DNA of 64,000 nt, taken from positions 124,001 to 188,000 of the forward strand of contig VZTI01001818.1 of NCBI GenBank assembly GCA_013397865.1, in the 5' to 3' direction. Positions 46,963-58,030 of this stretch are shown here, piece after piece (the stretch's first letter is position 1; every line of letters begins with the position of its first letter). Under the pieces are notes generated by a model. It ran no database searches. It saw only the letters and a program-made list of their open reading frames with translations, and was not told where the DNA came from. Both the position numbers and the translations under genes were made by a program. The DNA comes from Struthidea cinerea (Eukaryota; Chordata; Aves; Passeriformes; Corcoracidae).

Positions 46963-48435
46963 GACAGTGGAGAGAAATATTCCATGTACTGGAACATGTT
47001 TTAACTTAGTTTGTGTACTGACAGTCGAACTCATCTCTGAAAGATGCCTACAGATTTCCACTGAAGGTGCTTGAAGTTACAGGTGTTTCTCTGAGTTCAA
47101 AACATAGCCCTAAAATATTAAAAGCCTTTCTCAAGAAGCTGAGAATGATAAAAGTCTTGGACAATTTAAGTAGTAAGTCAAAAGTCAGTGTGAAGTCTCT
47201 GCAGCGGAAGCAGTGAGGGGAAAATAGAAATATGTTCCAAAATAATTTATAGGTTTGGAAGATTAATGGAGAAAAAGGTGCAGACATACAACAGAGATAA
47301 AAAGCAGTATTATCCAGGCCAACCCACACACAGAGATCAAAGTTAATTTGAAAACATAAGTGTTTAAAGAAAAAGCAAAGAACAGCTAAAGTAAAGAGAG
47401 GGTAATACTGAGGAAAAGGGAACAACACGTTAAAAGAGATATTAGCAATTGCAGAAAAGAACAAGAGCAGAAAAGTAGAAAGGAGAAAATGTCTCTCTCA
47501 GGAAGTTGCTGGTATCATTAAAACGTATCTTGATGTTAGAGATATTTCAGAAAAACATTATTTCATTGGATAAAATTATGCACAAGTAGAAGGGAAAGAA
47601 AATTACTAGTGGAAGCGTTAAATGTGATGCAATTGCATGAAAGTGTGGAAAAGTGAATGTTCCAAGTAATCCAGAGACAGAAATTACATGACCATCGGGG
47701 AGGAACACAAACCCCTCTTGAGCATGACACTGAGTTACAGCCTTCCATTAGAAAAGCTCCTGCCATTTTCCAAATTGCATGCACTTAGGATACTTTTCCA
47801 AATGTTTTTGAGATTATAGGGTTTGAAAAGGAAGGGTAAGAAATGGGGAAAAGAAGGAGATTAGCACACTGTATCAGAAGAAGCAACACATGCTAGTTCC
47901 TCCTACTCTTGACCTTGTGTCTTCCTATATGGCCTTCTGTAAAATGCTGCTTTCTCTTCTCACAATGAATTCTCAGGATGTTGCAGCTCTTAAAAATGCG
48001 CATGGCCTTTTGATTACAAAGCAGGGAAACAACTCGTAGAGATATAAGAAGGTGTCATTCCTACCTTTCTGGCATTAACGAAACCCACAAAACACTGAAA
48101 CACTTCAAAGGGAACTTGAGATCTTGGACAGAATTCGGAAAAAGCTGAAAGAACAGTATCAGTCTGAGAAAGCCTGCTCTGAGGAAGAGCTTAGATGAAT
48201 TTGATCTTATCTTTGTCAAGGTCAAGAAGTACTTACACAAAGAAGAGGACTCAGAAGCAAAATTTTCTTAGATCCATTTTAAAAAAGCATTGTAGGATGC
48301 CATAGCTAAACAGAAGCAGGAGAACAAGTATAAATAATACTAATTCTAAGGAATTTTGTCCCTGATGTTTTTAAATCTAGCTTGAAGTCTCTCAAGTAGC
48401 TACACTGCATGCTGGGAAGTTGTGGACTTGACTGG
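46963..48435. other. unassigned non-coding DNA
   Basis: The 138-codon minus frame at 47048-47464 is Phe/Leu/Cys-rich and reads through A-rich DNA; I see no transmembrane protein family in it. Nothing else is recognised. Confidence 0.45.
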
Positions 48436-48497
48436 GTCAGCTTTGATGATATACAAGAAGTCAGATTAGATGATCATAACAATGTGTCCGATTTTAT
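48436..48497 (+). mobile_element. old CR1 LINE 3' relic
   Basis: The segment gaagtcagattagatgatca followed by taacaatgtgtcc resembles the 3' end of an older CR1 type on the plus strand (the same type seen in reverse at 11.05 kb). Only about 40 bp match, so confidence is limited. Confidence 0.4.
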
Positions 48498-49039
48498 AAT
48501 GTACATGTCTTTTCTTAAAGACTTACTATTATTGCAAAACTCTTTCTCTGTCACATTGTATTACATCTGACATTTTCTTCTTTGATAAGGTAGACTATTA
48601 ACTCTGAATACATACAGGTTCTTGAATTTAATGGACTTTCTCTGGCACCTATTGCTGTGTTTTTGACTGCTTGGAGAAGCATTGTGAACATCTTTGATTA
48701 ACACAAGTTAGTGAGGGTATTTATGCTTTCAGAGCTTTGTTGTTTGGTCATGATGACACAGTAAGAGACATTTAGCTAACTGCCCAGAAGCTTTTGTGCT
48801 ACTTAGAATTTAATCTGTATCCAGTCAGGCTCATATTTTCACCATGCTGAAAGGAAAGAGGTTCTCTTCCAGCACGTGTTTCTGTGCATAGACACACACA
48901 CACAGATGTATTTTATAAAGTTGCCATGTCAACATATTTACATGCATGAAACACTTCTAAAAATAATATTTGTGTCCATGATTGTTGAACCTAGTCATGC
49001 AAAAGCTTCTTCATTGAGTGGGTAGAAAGAAATTCTGCA
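48498..49039. other. unassigned DNA with a short CA run
   Basis: Contains a (CA)6-type run near 48893-48904. No repeat family otherwise. Confidence 0.5.
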
Positions 49040-49182
49040 GAATCAGAGCATATTCTGAGTTGGAAGGTACCCACAAGGATCATCAAGTCCAACTGCTGGC
49101 CCTGCACAGGGCAGCCCTAGAGAATCATATCATGTGCCTTCTTGAACTCAGTCAGGCTTGGTGCTGTGCCCACTTCCCTGGA
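49040..49182 (-). mobile_element. CR1 LINE 3' fragment
   Basis: Begins aatcagagcatattctgagt, continues with tggaaggtacccacaaggat and catcaagtccaactgctgg, and ends at cacttccctgg. This is CR1 3' untranslated sequence in reverse complement, of a subfamily different from the 27.5 kb copy (ccacaaggatcatc type). It has small internal deletions, for example after agagaatcatatcatgtgcc, and 5' truncation leaves only about 140 bp. A frame of 86 codons crosses it by chance. Confidence 0.88.
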
Positions 49183-50748
49183 AAAGTGCCGTACGCTGCT
49201 TCACATGAAATTATTAGTCAAACTGTAAGAATCCAAGGCACTTTCTTGCACTTTGGAGATATTTCTCTGTGTTATTGATTTTAATGCTTCCTCTGAGGCT
49301 GTGAATCTTTGTGCTCAGTGTGATGAAGTCTGCATCTTTTGTAACAAGTATTCAGCAATCCAATGTTTACATTAAATAGCAAGCAACAATCCCTAAAAGC
49401 TTATTCTTTTTCTTCTACACATTCAGAGTATTGTCAGGGTCTTCCTCTAGCTCACTGTTACTCTGTGTGTTTATTCTGTCACTTAAAGATGTACTCTGTT
49501 GAACATCTTGCCATTCGGACACATAATATTTGCAGATTACTTGTACATCTTTAGTATTTCATCGAATTGCATTATATGCAGAGGTTTAGGGGAGAAAGGT
49601 ATGACTTTAGTCCTTAAATCAGATGACCTGTTAAATATGCAGTGGACTCTCAGGCATTTCTGGAAGCAGTTTACAGTCTTTACATGTATTTTAACCCAGC
49701 CTGACTGACAACCTTAACTATAAATGTAGGTCATTCAGCCATATATAGATTATCTTTCAGACTTCTAGTTATCTGACTGCAGGAACACAACTTCCCAGCT
49801 CCTGCTTGAAACTTCAGCCCACCCAGGTGTTTTTTGTTACATTGATCTGCAAAAGCTTCAGAGCTTCTTACTGTTTTTAGCAATATCACTCATTCAGCTG
49901 TGAACCCCATTTTTTATTGAAGAGTAAAATCACCCCCTTTTTATATAGTATCATTCTCCTGGATAGCCCTGAACTGATTTCAGAAATACTTGTGCTACCT
50001 CAGTATGTTTCCCTTGAGTATTCTTTTTCTTTTCCCAGAAGATGCTCATATGTTGCCCATGAAATAATCCCAGAAAGTGGGAGGGCCCTGGCCTCTGGGG
50101 TACAGTCTATCAGTGCTTAGGGCACAACCCATGTTTAGAAGCTGATAACATACCTTTGTTTTTTTGAGTACCATTTCATGACATTTTGAGTTGACTGGGA
50201 AACCTGATGGTTATTGAAAGTGCTACTTTTCTCCTTCTGGGATTTACTGACTATCTGATCCAAAGCCTTTAATCTCCCATGAATGTTTATTCTTTCATTT
50301 GAATTATCTCATGAGGAACTGAGAAGAATACACAGATAGTGTCACCCAGACCTTGTTCTCTGGAGCAAACAACCTGCTCTGCTCCAAGGCCAGATGAATA
50401 CGGATGCTCCAGTTGCTGATTTTTAGCTCTGGATTGGCAGTGAAGCTACGCAGGAAGAAATTTTCTAAAGGCTGAATGGTAGAGTAGAAATTGTTTGGAT
50501 TATTGGTGGCTTTGGGACCACATGGTCCCACTTAGGCACAACTACGTTTGATTTTGTATGAGAACTTTATTGCAGTCTCCTGAATCTTAAGAGACTCTCA
50601 AATTCCCCCATATCCTGTGTTTGCTGGTGTTTCTTATTTTCTCCTGCTAAATCTGTTCAGTTTCATAGGAATAGTACTTGTTAGGGAAGAGTCATTAGAA
50701 CTAGAACTAGGCACTTGTCCGTGAAGAGGCAAAATTGAGTTTTAGGTT
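49183..50748. other. unassigned non-coding DNA
   Basis: Unique-looking sequence with no recognised repeat. If the exon candidate at 50.75-50.88 kb is real, its 3' untranslated region would run leftward into this stretch. Confidence 0.45.
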
Positions 50749-50882
50749 TTATTCAGCCCTTTGGAGTTCTGGGATGTTTGATGCCATGTCTTGAGCCAAC
50801 AGCTCTGAGATATCCTCTGCCTGTTCTGCTGCAGGGTCCAATGGCTCTGAGACATCCTGTGCCTGTTCTGCTGCAGGGTTAT
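50749..50882 (-). other. candidate terminal exon containing an in-frame 14-codon repeat
   Basis: On the minus strand a good acceptor (tttctttgctttcttccag) ends before 50882. One phase (two leading bases) then encodes NPAAEQAQDVSEPLD followed by PAAEQAEDISELLA and a short tail to TAA at 50751-50749: an acidic, Ala/Glu-rich peptide with a 14-residue repeat. A second phase is open as well (Gln/Arg/Ser-rich, past 50749), so the frame is not decided by the sequence. All four codons that differ between the repeat copies change the amino acid, which gives no sign of protein-level constraint. No family is recognised. Confidence 0.25.
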
Positions 50883-50885
50883 CTG
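50802..50885. repeat. 42-bp tandem duplication
   Basis: Two copies with a period of 42 bp share GCTCTGAGA, then CCTGTTCTGCTGCAGGGT, and differ at a handful of positions. The period is a multiple of three. Confidence 0.85.
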
Positions 50886-50959
50886 GAAGAAAGCAAAGAA
50901 ACTGACTTAATAATGGTTAAGGCACTAAGCTGGGATAGGGCTTGATTTAGAGCACCCAC

Positions 50960-51096
50960 CTTCAGATTTCTATTCTTCAGTGAATTATCCACCATCTTTA
51001 TTGGGTATTGGCATGAAGTGTCCTGGTAGGAACTGTATTTTGACTGACTGCCAGCAAAGCTTAGTAGTGTAGTCAGCACACAGCACAAGGTGGAGT
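50960..51096 (-). other. candidate internal exon
   Basis: Minus-strand block of 137 bp between an acceptor-like site (tctggttggtgttgcag) and a good donor (CTGAAG|GTGGGT). One phase is open throughout and starts STLCCVLTTLLSFAGSQS, a hydrophobic stretch like a signal peptide, followed by KYSSYQDTSCQYPIKMVDNS. That phase ends at a codon boundary, which would join to the Gln/Arg-rich frame of the next block and not to its PAAEQ frame. No upstream first exon with an ATG was found. The family is unknown, and chance is possible. Confidence 0.25.
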
Positions 51097-51403
51097 CTGC
51101 AACACCAACCAGATTTCATGACTTATAGAGGCTCAAGCTCTTTCACCATACACTCCTTCAAAGGATTTTGGCCTTTGACACACAGTACTAAATGGTCAGT
51201 TCTTACTGCATTTTTTATGACAGTGTTGAAGGGGTCTTCATTCCTATATGGATTCTGCCAGGGGGTATTGTGAATGTCTTTGACAATCTGAGCAGAATTT
51301 CAACAAATAAATGCAACTCGCAGACTGCTATGCAGAAGTGATGAGAGGGGCCAGTAGTGTATTCTCTCTTGTGCGTTTCTGAGTCTTGATCTGCTTTTGT
51401 GAG
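51097..51403. other. unassigned non-coding DNA
   Basis: A 64-codon minus frame (51215-51409) runs up to the LTR edge. Nothing recognised. Confidence 0.5.
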
Positions 51404-51872
51404 TGTCACGGTTTAACCACAGCCAGCAGCTAAGCCTCATGCAGCCACTCACTCCTTCCCCCCTAGTGGGATGGGGGAGAGGACTGAAAGGGTAAAAATA
51501 AGAAAACTCATGAGTTGAGATAAAGACAGTTTAATAGGGAAAGCAAAAGACACACACACACAGGCAAAGCAAAGCAAGGAATTCATTCACCACTCCCTTG
51601 GGCAGGCAGGTGTTCAGCTGTCCCCAGGAAAGCAGGGTTTCATCACAGGTATTGATGACTTGCGAAGACAAACACCGCCACTGCGAACATCCCCTCCTTC
51701 CTCCTCTTTCCCCAGTTTTATATGCTGAAGGTGATGTCATATGGTCTGGAATATCCCTTGAGTCTGCTGGGGTCAGCTGTCTTGGCTGTGTCCCCTCCCA
51801 ACTCCTTGTCCAAAGGACAGCCTCATACTAATTACTGTGAAGAAAATTAACTCTACCCCAGCCAAAACCAAC
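51404..51872 (-). mobile_element. solo LTR, common avian endogenous retrovirus type
   Basis: The plus strand starts TGTCACGGTTTAACCACAGC and ends with ctctaccccagccaaaacca, which in reverse is the familiar start of a widespread avian LTR. On the minus strand the promoter carries a CRE-like TGATGTCA (51732-51739), a TATA box opposite TTTTATAT (51716-51723), and an ATTAAA polyadenylation signal opposite TTTAAT (51530-51535). The segment ggaattcattcaccactccc is typical of the same family. Part of the U3 region appears deleted: after ccaactccttgtcc the match jumps almost to the end. The last bases have decayed and no clean target duplication is visible. A (CA)n run at 51549-51562 lies inside. No retroviral genes are attached. 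Confidence 0.85.
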
Positions 51873-54554
51873 TCTTTTAGCCCTAGGACTTGAATACACA
51901 AGGGATTTGTGCAGCAGCTGTACTGTTGTTCAGAGAAGGAAAAGAGAAAAGACTGAATCTGTCTTTGAAGCTAGAATCTGCAGAGCAGCTGTAAGAGCAT
52001 GCATAGAGTGCCATAATAGATCATGGGCCGTATCATCTCCTTTTTCCTCATGTTTCTACTGTGTGCTTCATACAGATATATGTGTGATAAAAGTCTGCCT
52101 GTACAGAGAACTTGTTAAATTATATATTTGCAGTAATTTATCTAAAACTGTGATACACTCTGCACCACAAATGTTAAAAGCTGTTACTGAGAAGATAGCA
52201 CAATATAAAGACTCCAGTGATTTTCTAGTGTTCAGGGTTGATGGTGTCTAATTCAGTCTCAAATTCAGAGTAAAAATCTTAGTGGCTGTATTTTAGAAGC
52301 CCTGATAACAAAGAATGGGATGAAAAGAAAGAAAAACAGTGAACAAGAAAAGTCAGCAACTTGGAAGACAATTTGTAGATATCAGGGTGAGTCAGAAAGA
52401 TGCATGTCTATCCTACAAACTAGGTTTCCTCTTTCAGGCAGGAAAGCAACATCACTCTCTTTCTTCCCTCCTTTGCCTCTTCTTCCTTTGATATTATACT
52501 GCTGGACTGCACTCATTATTATAATTTTTCTGTTTTCCTACCTCTTTTATTGAATTTCTTACAAAACGGTTGATAACGAGGATAGCTATCCTTGTCCTGG
52601 ATGAAGGGACATCCAGGGATGTCCTTATCCCTCCTAAGCATACAGTTGGACCTAAAATCTGAAACACTTTCTGAACCATTTCCTGCTGCCATTCAGGCTT
52701 TTAAATTTTGTTTGTTTGGGGTTTTTTTCAGATGAGGCAAAATACGGAGCAAATATAAGGTGAAATAAATTACTTTTGATGTCCTGAGCTAGTAAGTCTT
52801 CTAGCATTGTGGAAAGATATAAAATGCTATGCGTAGACTGTGAAGCATGAATTTAATACGTCCTTTCAGTTATTTTCCTGATGGCAACCTGCAGTATTTA
52901 AAACACTCTGACAACTCCCCTGCCCCAAATGAAGCTGTCAGAATACATTAGCACTGTTCCAGTTGTTTCCACAACTCCTCAGTCCTGCAATGTATGTCCT
53001 ATCCACTCTGTAGCATATGTATTATGCCTGTCATCAATTATAACTGGATCATGTGAGCATGTTTTCACAGATACTGTGGCATCAACATGGCCTGCAGTTG
53101 CTGAGAGGACAAATCAATCTGCAATCTTACGGGTGCAGCTTCTAGCACCTGGGACCTGTATTCTGCACAGATCTTTTCTTTTCTAGCCCCATAAGATTTC
53201 CGCTGGTGAAGACCACAGGGGCATTTGCTCCATCCTGGTTTGAGCAGCTTAACTGAGAAGGGATTTGAGGGCCAGGTAGTGAAGCCAGTGTTTGGTAACC
53301 AACTGGGAATGCAATCTCTTTGAACAAATGTACCTACACTTTCGGCAGTTTCTGTTACGTATATTGGCATTTCTAATCTACTAACAGAGAACATTTTAAT
53401 TGTACTTGTCTTATCAAACCTGCATAAAACAGAAAATCTGCTGAGTTCTTCAAGATTCTCCTTTGTTTTGAGCACCGAGACATTTATTGCAGTCTTTCCA
53501 GCTTTATTAATAATGTTATTAATATTCTTTTTGCACAGAGCAGTAGTGGAAAAGTGCCTGGTACTCGTGGGTGTTTCATTATTTAAAATGTAAATAAGAA
53601 AGGCTGCAAGAAGTGAACCATCTCAGCAGGAAAAAAGGAACAATCCTTTAGTCTGGCAGATATGGGCTTATCACTGTTTTCCCCATTACAGCATATGAAA
53701 TACTTTATAGTCCTATATTTGTAACATCAACAGGAATATTTTTCTTTGTTCATCCACAGAATTATCCACCTGCCTGTTTCTTTAGGAAAGGAATCTAGAT
53801 GCAAAATTTTCTGAATAGCCTGTAAATTAATTTTATTTTCACAGAGTTATGAAAAAAACTTTCCTTGATTCATCCCTTACTTTCTCCTCGGTTGTGCTGA
53901 CTGGGTAGGGTAAAGAAAAGGCAAAGGTAAGCATATTTCACCAGTCATCACTGAGGCCTTGGGGATGTCTGCATGTGGAGCTCTCTGTGGCATATATAAA
54001 AAGGAGGGACATGAGCTTTCTTTTGGGCCTGTACACTTCAGAGGTTTTGTGCTCTTGGTGGATAGGTCCATGTCAAACTGAGCTGAGAAGGATTTGAACT
54101 GGCTGGGATTTGGCAGCTTTCATATCCTGGTTGCAGCCCTGCACTCAATGTGAATATCAAGTTGATAATTGTTATCCACATTACAGAAGATGTTTCTCTA
54201 CAGACTCTTCAACTGAGCAATACTGTTCTCCCACTAGTCCATGTTTGTTTTCAGGTATTCAGAAATCACAGTGAAAGTGGTCTGAGAGCAGGTCCAATTG
54301 ACATGGGTCACCCTTCTTTGATGGAAGGTTTTGGACATTAGATACTGGTGCACCACACACAGGAACCGCAGCTGCTTTCCTGTGGTTCTTGTCACTGGTA
54401 CCTGACCCAGGGTAGGCAAGCACTAGGCAGAAGGCAGCTGTGCACCTCCCAAATCTGCAATTGGTGGTTTTGTACAGCAGCAATGAACTTGGTCTAGTTA
54501 CATATGTCACAACTGCTTGAGGTTTGAAAATTGCATCACACCACTGCCTGGTCT
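51873..54554. other. unassigned non-coding DNA
   Basis: No repeat family recognised. The 136-codon minus frame at 53065-53475 and the 114-codon plus frame at 51907-52251 have protein-like stretches but no domain, no convincing splice sites at their edges and overlapping frames in other phases. Confidence 0.45.
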
Positions 54555-55008
54555 TTCATACAACCATATAATATTTTAGGTTAGAAAAGACTGGTGGGAT
54601 GATTAAGTTCAACTGGTAATCCAGCACTGCCAAGTATACCACTGAATGCCTTTTAGCCACATGTAAATGTCTTTTAAATAACATCAGGAATGGTTAATCT
54701 ACCATTTCCTGGAGCACCCTGATACAGAGCTTGACAGCCCTTTTAGTGAAGAAATGTTTCCTAATATCCAATCTAAATGTCCACTGCTGCAAATTGCCAT
54801 TTCCTCTTGTCCTATTGGCTGTTACTTGGTAGAAAAAATCACCCCCACTTGGCTACAAATTCCTTTCAGGCAGTTACAGAGAGCAATAAGGTCTCCCCTG
54901 AGCCTCCTTTTCTCCAGGCTGAACATCGCCCAGCTTCCTCAGCCACTCCTCATAAGACTTGGGCTCCAGACCTTTCACCAGCTCTGCTGCTCTTCTCTCC
55001 AGCACCTC
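54555..55008 (-). mobile_element. CR1 LINE, left part (3' side)
   Basis: CR1 3' untranslated sequence in reverse complement, with the 3' terminus at the left (ataatattttaggttagaaa), going through tttttagtgaagaaatgttt and cctaatatccaatctaaatg into the ORF2 tail (ctccttttctccaggctgaa, cagccactcctcataagact). It is interrupted at 55008 by an LTR insertion and resumes at 55355. Confidence 0.92.
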
Positions 55009-55354
55009 TGTCGCTGTGAGCGACACTGATGGCAAGGAATGTCACAACTAAATTTGGAAGGGAAAGCAGTTCTGAATCTCAATTAATTAATTCATTTTTT
55101 TATAACATGGATCGCAAAGAGTGTGTTGAATGGCATAAGACAATTGGGTGCTTGGCCATCCACCCCTTGAGGGGATTGGTCAAGCTCTAAGACACTTGTT
55201 TCAAAATACCAGAAAGCTAGAACCATAACAATCTTGCATAACAAACCCAGGTGCAAGATAAAGAATTAGTTTACAAAAACTCATAGCAGTGTTTTTCATA
55301 GAACGCTGCAGAAAAGCTGAAAGATTTCTCTACCAAAGCTTTTCAGCATCCACA
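55009..55354 (-). mobile_element. 346-bp solo LTR inside CR1
   Basis: The insertion starts TGTCGCTGTGAG and ends GCATCCACA (TG...CA) and is flanked by a perfect 6-bp target duplication CACCTC (55003-55008 and 55355-55360). Removing it and one CACCTC restores continuous CR1 sequence, which proves the insertion. On the minus strand there is a CCAAT box in the gaccaatcccc segment near 55190, followed about 90 bases on by a TATA-like TTATAAAA near 55100, so transcription is probably leftward. A 6-bp duplication and this short length suit a class II (alpha/beta-retrovirus-like) LTR. No clear polyadenylation signal is visible. Confidence 0.85.
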
Positions 55355-55820
55355 CACCTCAGTGTCCCTCTTGTCATGAGATCCCCAAAACTGGACACAG
55401 GATTTGAGGTGTGTCCTCACCAGTGCGGCATACAGGGGGCTGAACCTTCCTAGTCCTGCTGGTCACACTTTTGCTGATACAAGCCAGGTTTCCATTTGCC
55501 TTCTTGGCCATCTGAGCACACACTGGCTTATGTTCATCTGCTGTTGACCAGCACCCCCAGGTCCTTTTCTGCTGGGTCACTTTCCAGCCACAGTGACCCA
55601 GTATTTAGCACTGCAGGGGATTGTTATGACAGAAGTGCAGGACGCGGCACTTGGCCTTGTTGAACCCCAAATTGTTGGCCTCCACCCATCGACGCAGCCT
55701 GCCCAGATCCCTCTGCAGAGCCTTCCTACCCTCCAGCAGATCAACACTCCCACCCAGCTTGTTATCATCTGCAGACTGACTGAGGGTACACTTGATCCCC
55801 TTGTCCAGATATTTGCTCCT
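55355..55820 (-). mobile_element. CR1 LINE, right part with ORF2 remnant
   Basis: The continuation of the split CR1 runs into ORF2. Minus-strand reading gives AQMAKKANGNLACISKSV (within 55374-55580) and, in another phase, FNKAKCRVLHFCHNNPLQ (about 55668-55615), both from the C-terminal third of the CR1 ORF2 protein. The switch of phase between them shows at least one frameshift, so the copy is dead. The match ends near cccttgtccagat at 55.81 kb, the 5' truncation point. It is the longest CR1 copy in the window (about 920 bp without the LTR). Confidence 0.92.
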
Positions 55821-57987
55821 TCACTAGATATTTATTCATCATGACTGAAAAGTGAAAATTAAAGCAAGGCAGATTACATGCAATTACTGCAGATTTCAAC
55901 TATGAGTTATATTTCTTCATCCCTTAACAGGGGCTAAGGCAGGAAGCCTTTGGAAGCTATATACCCAATCAGGGCTCCAGAACCTGCAGAGTGGATGCAG
56001 TTGGGCAGTATTTGGATTTTACTGAGACTCTCTGCCTACTTCTCAGGTATTTGACAGCCATAGGAGATGCATCTTAAGAGCAGTATAAAAAATCACTGTA
56101 GCACAGAAGCCAGAGTAATTTTTGAGACAAAAGTGTGAGAACAGAGGAGCAATCATTAACATTCGCTCTTGAACTTCAGTTTTAGTTTGAATAATCCCAG
56201 TCTTTAGGAATATGTATGTATAGAATGATGGTGGATTTTGTGGACTTGTATATAGGACTAGAACAAAATAATGAAATTATTACTGTGGCAGAGTTCAACA
56301 CATGAAAAAGCATTTGAACTCAAAGGTTATTTTATTACTTACAATAGGTAAGTACAGCAAGGACAATTGTCTATGTTTGCTTCTCAAAGGTTGAGCATCT
56401 TTGTCTGTAAGATAATGTGCAAGAAATGGTTGCCCTCTATTCACATCAGGTGCATTTGTTTACTGGTTTTCTCCATATGTTATGGAACAACCTAAACTGA
56501 CCTCATGACAGACTTACATCCTTTTTCAGCTGTGGTAACTACAAAAGAAATTATTCTCATCCTTTTATACTTCTCTTTTATTCTCTTTTTATAACTACCT
56601 GCAAAGATGCTTTCCAATTGTCATACAAAATTCTGACTAAAAAGGGAAATTTTGGCTCATGCTTTTCTGAGCTTTTGGAGCTTCAGCTATTGTTGGAATT
56701 TTGAAGGAATGACTACTTTTGAATATTTTCCTTCTCAGCCTCTATTACTACCTGAATTGGGAGTGGTCATATTATTCCTTTTAGCATTTATTGGTGTTGA
56801 GTGCTTAGAATCACTGGGGGAGTAAGGTGGGGACAAGAGGAACAAAGAAAGAAAAGCTGTTAAACTGGAATTATGGACGAAGCATGAACTTTAGATGACA
56901 AAAAAATAGTAAGAATACCAGTTCTGGAGGTTAGAAAATACAAAGATAAAGCCACCTCTTCAGAAACTTCCCTGAACTATTTGATAGCCTCACATAATGA
57001 ACTAGATATTGCTGACACATCACTTGCCATATTAAAATTTATCTGCCATATTGTCTATAAGGTATGCTATCCCTCATCCAATTTATTGTCCAACACATGT
57101 AGTTAACTATTAATGAAAGGACAAAACTGTATGGATTATTAAGCAAATGATATATAGAGCTGTCTACTTAAGTGCATGATAGCTGAAAGGTAGATTAATA
57201 TAGTATATGTCAATATATGGTAATCACTTGAATTATGCCACCACAGCAAAAGACCTAAATGATTCAACTTGAGTACTTAAGGTTAGGGACCAAAATCTGT
57301 ACTTGGGCAACTGCTTTTCAGGGCTGTCAGGTGTTAAACATGCAGCTCACACCCTTCACTGAGCTCAGCAAAGGCTGTGATTGCTAAGCTCTCCTGAAAA
57401 TAGGATCATTTGAGTTTTGTGCTACTCTGCCTAACTCTTGGCTTCAGTTTGGAAACTTTGTCCAGAGGTATCTGAGGAAGTGAGGGTTAAACATCCCTTC
57501 TGTCAGCTTGACTGAGATTTATTGTGTAATGCACTTCCTCCAAAGAAAGATGTTTAACGCTATTGATTGCAAGGTTGCCTACTTAAAATAGCATAATGTG
57601 ACAAATGATGGATACCACACAGAGCAAAATTGTAAGGTAATTCAATATATGGGCATGTATGGTATGTATATCAGAATAGCAGCTTCATTTTTCAGTTGGG
57701 TGAGTTGGAAGGTCATCTATTTCACTTAAAGGCATTGAACGTTTTTGTTAGTTTGACAGCCATTATGGGCTTGAACCTGTTATTTAAGGCAGTCATTAAA
57801 CTCCTATTGACCTAAAGTGGGTAGGAGAGGGGCCAAGCTTTAGAATATGCAAAGCAGACATGATGAGATGAAAAAAAACCTGATGGATAATATTGCAGAG
57901 TGAAAAAAGCATTATGGTGGCTGCTATATATAAACAAGTATCCTAAGAATTATCTGATTATTTAAAATGTTTTGTACCACAGTATTA
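55821..57987. other. unassigned AT-rich DNA
   Basis: More than 2 kb with no open frame of 60 codons and no recognised repeat. Composition is AT-rich with scattered TATATA-type words. Confidence 0.55.
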
Positions 57988-58030
57988 CTCCTGCTAAAAA
58001 TTCTCCTGCTAAAAATTTTCCTGCTAAACT
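57988..58030. repeat. 15-bp tandem repeat, about 2.8 copies
   Basis: CTCCTGCTAAAAATT is repeated, with a third copy reading TTCCTGCTAAACTT. Likely replication slippage. Confidence 0.85.

Noticed and set aside
47150..51330. Similarity between gtcttggacaatttaagtag (about 47154) and gtctttgacaatctgagcag (about 51275)
   Set aside because: Matches about 16 of 20 bases but does not extend, so it is not enough to call a shared repeat.
53065..53475. 136-codon minus frame starting MLKTKENLEELSRF
   Set aside because: Protein-like to the eye but no domain, no good splice edges and no start context; kept out for lack of support.
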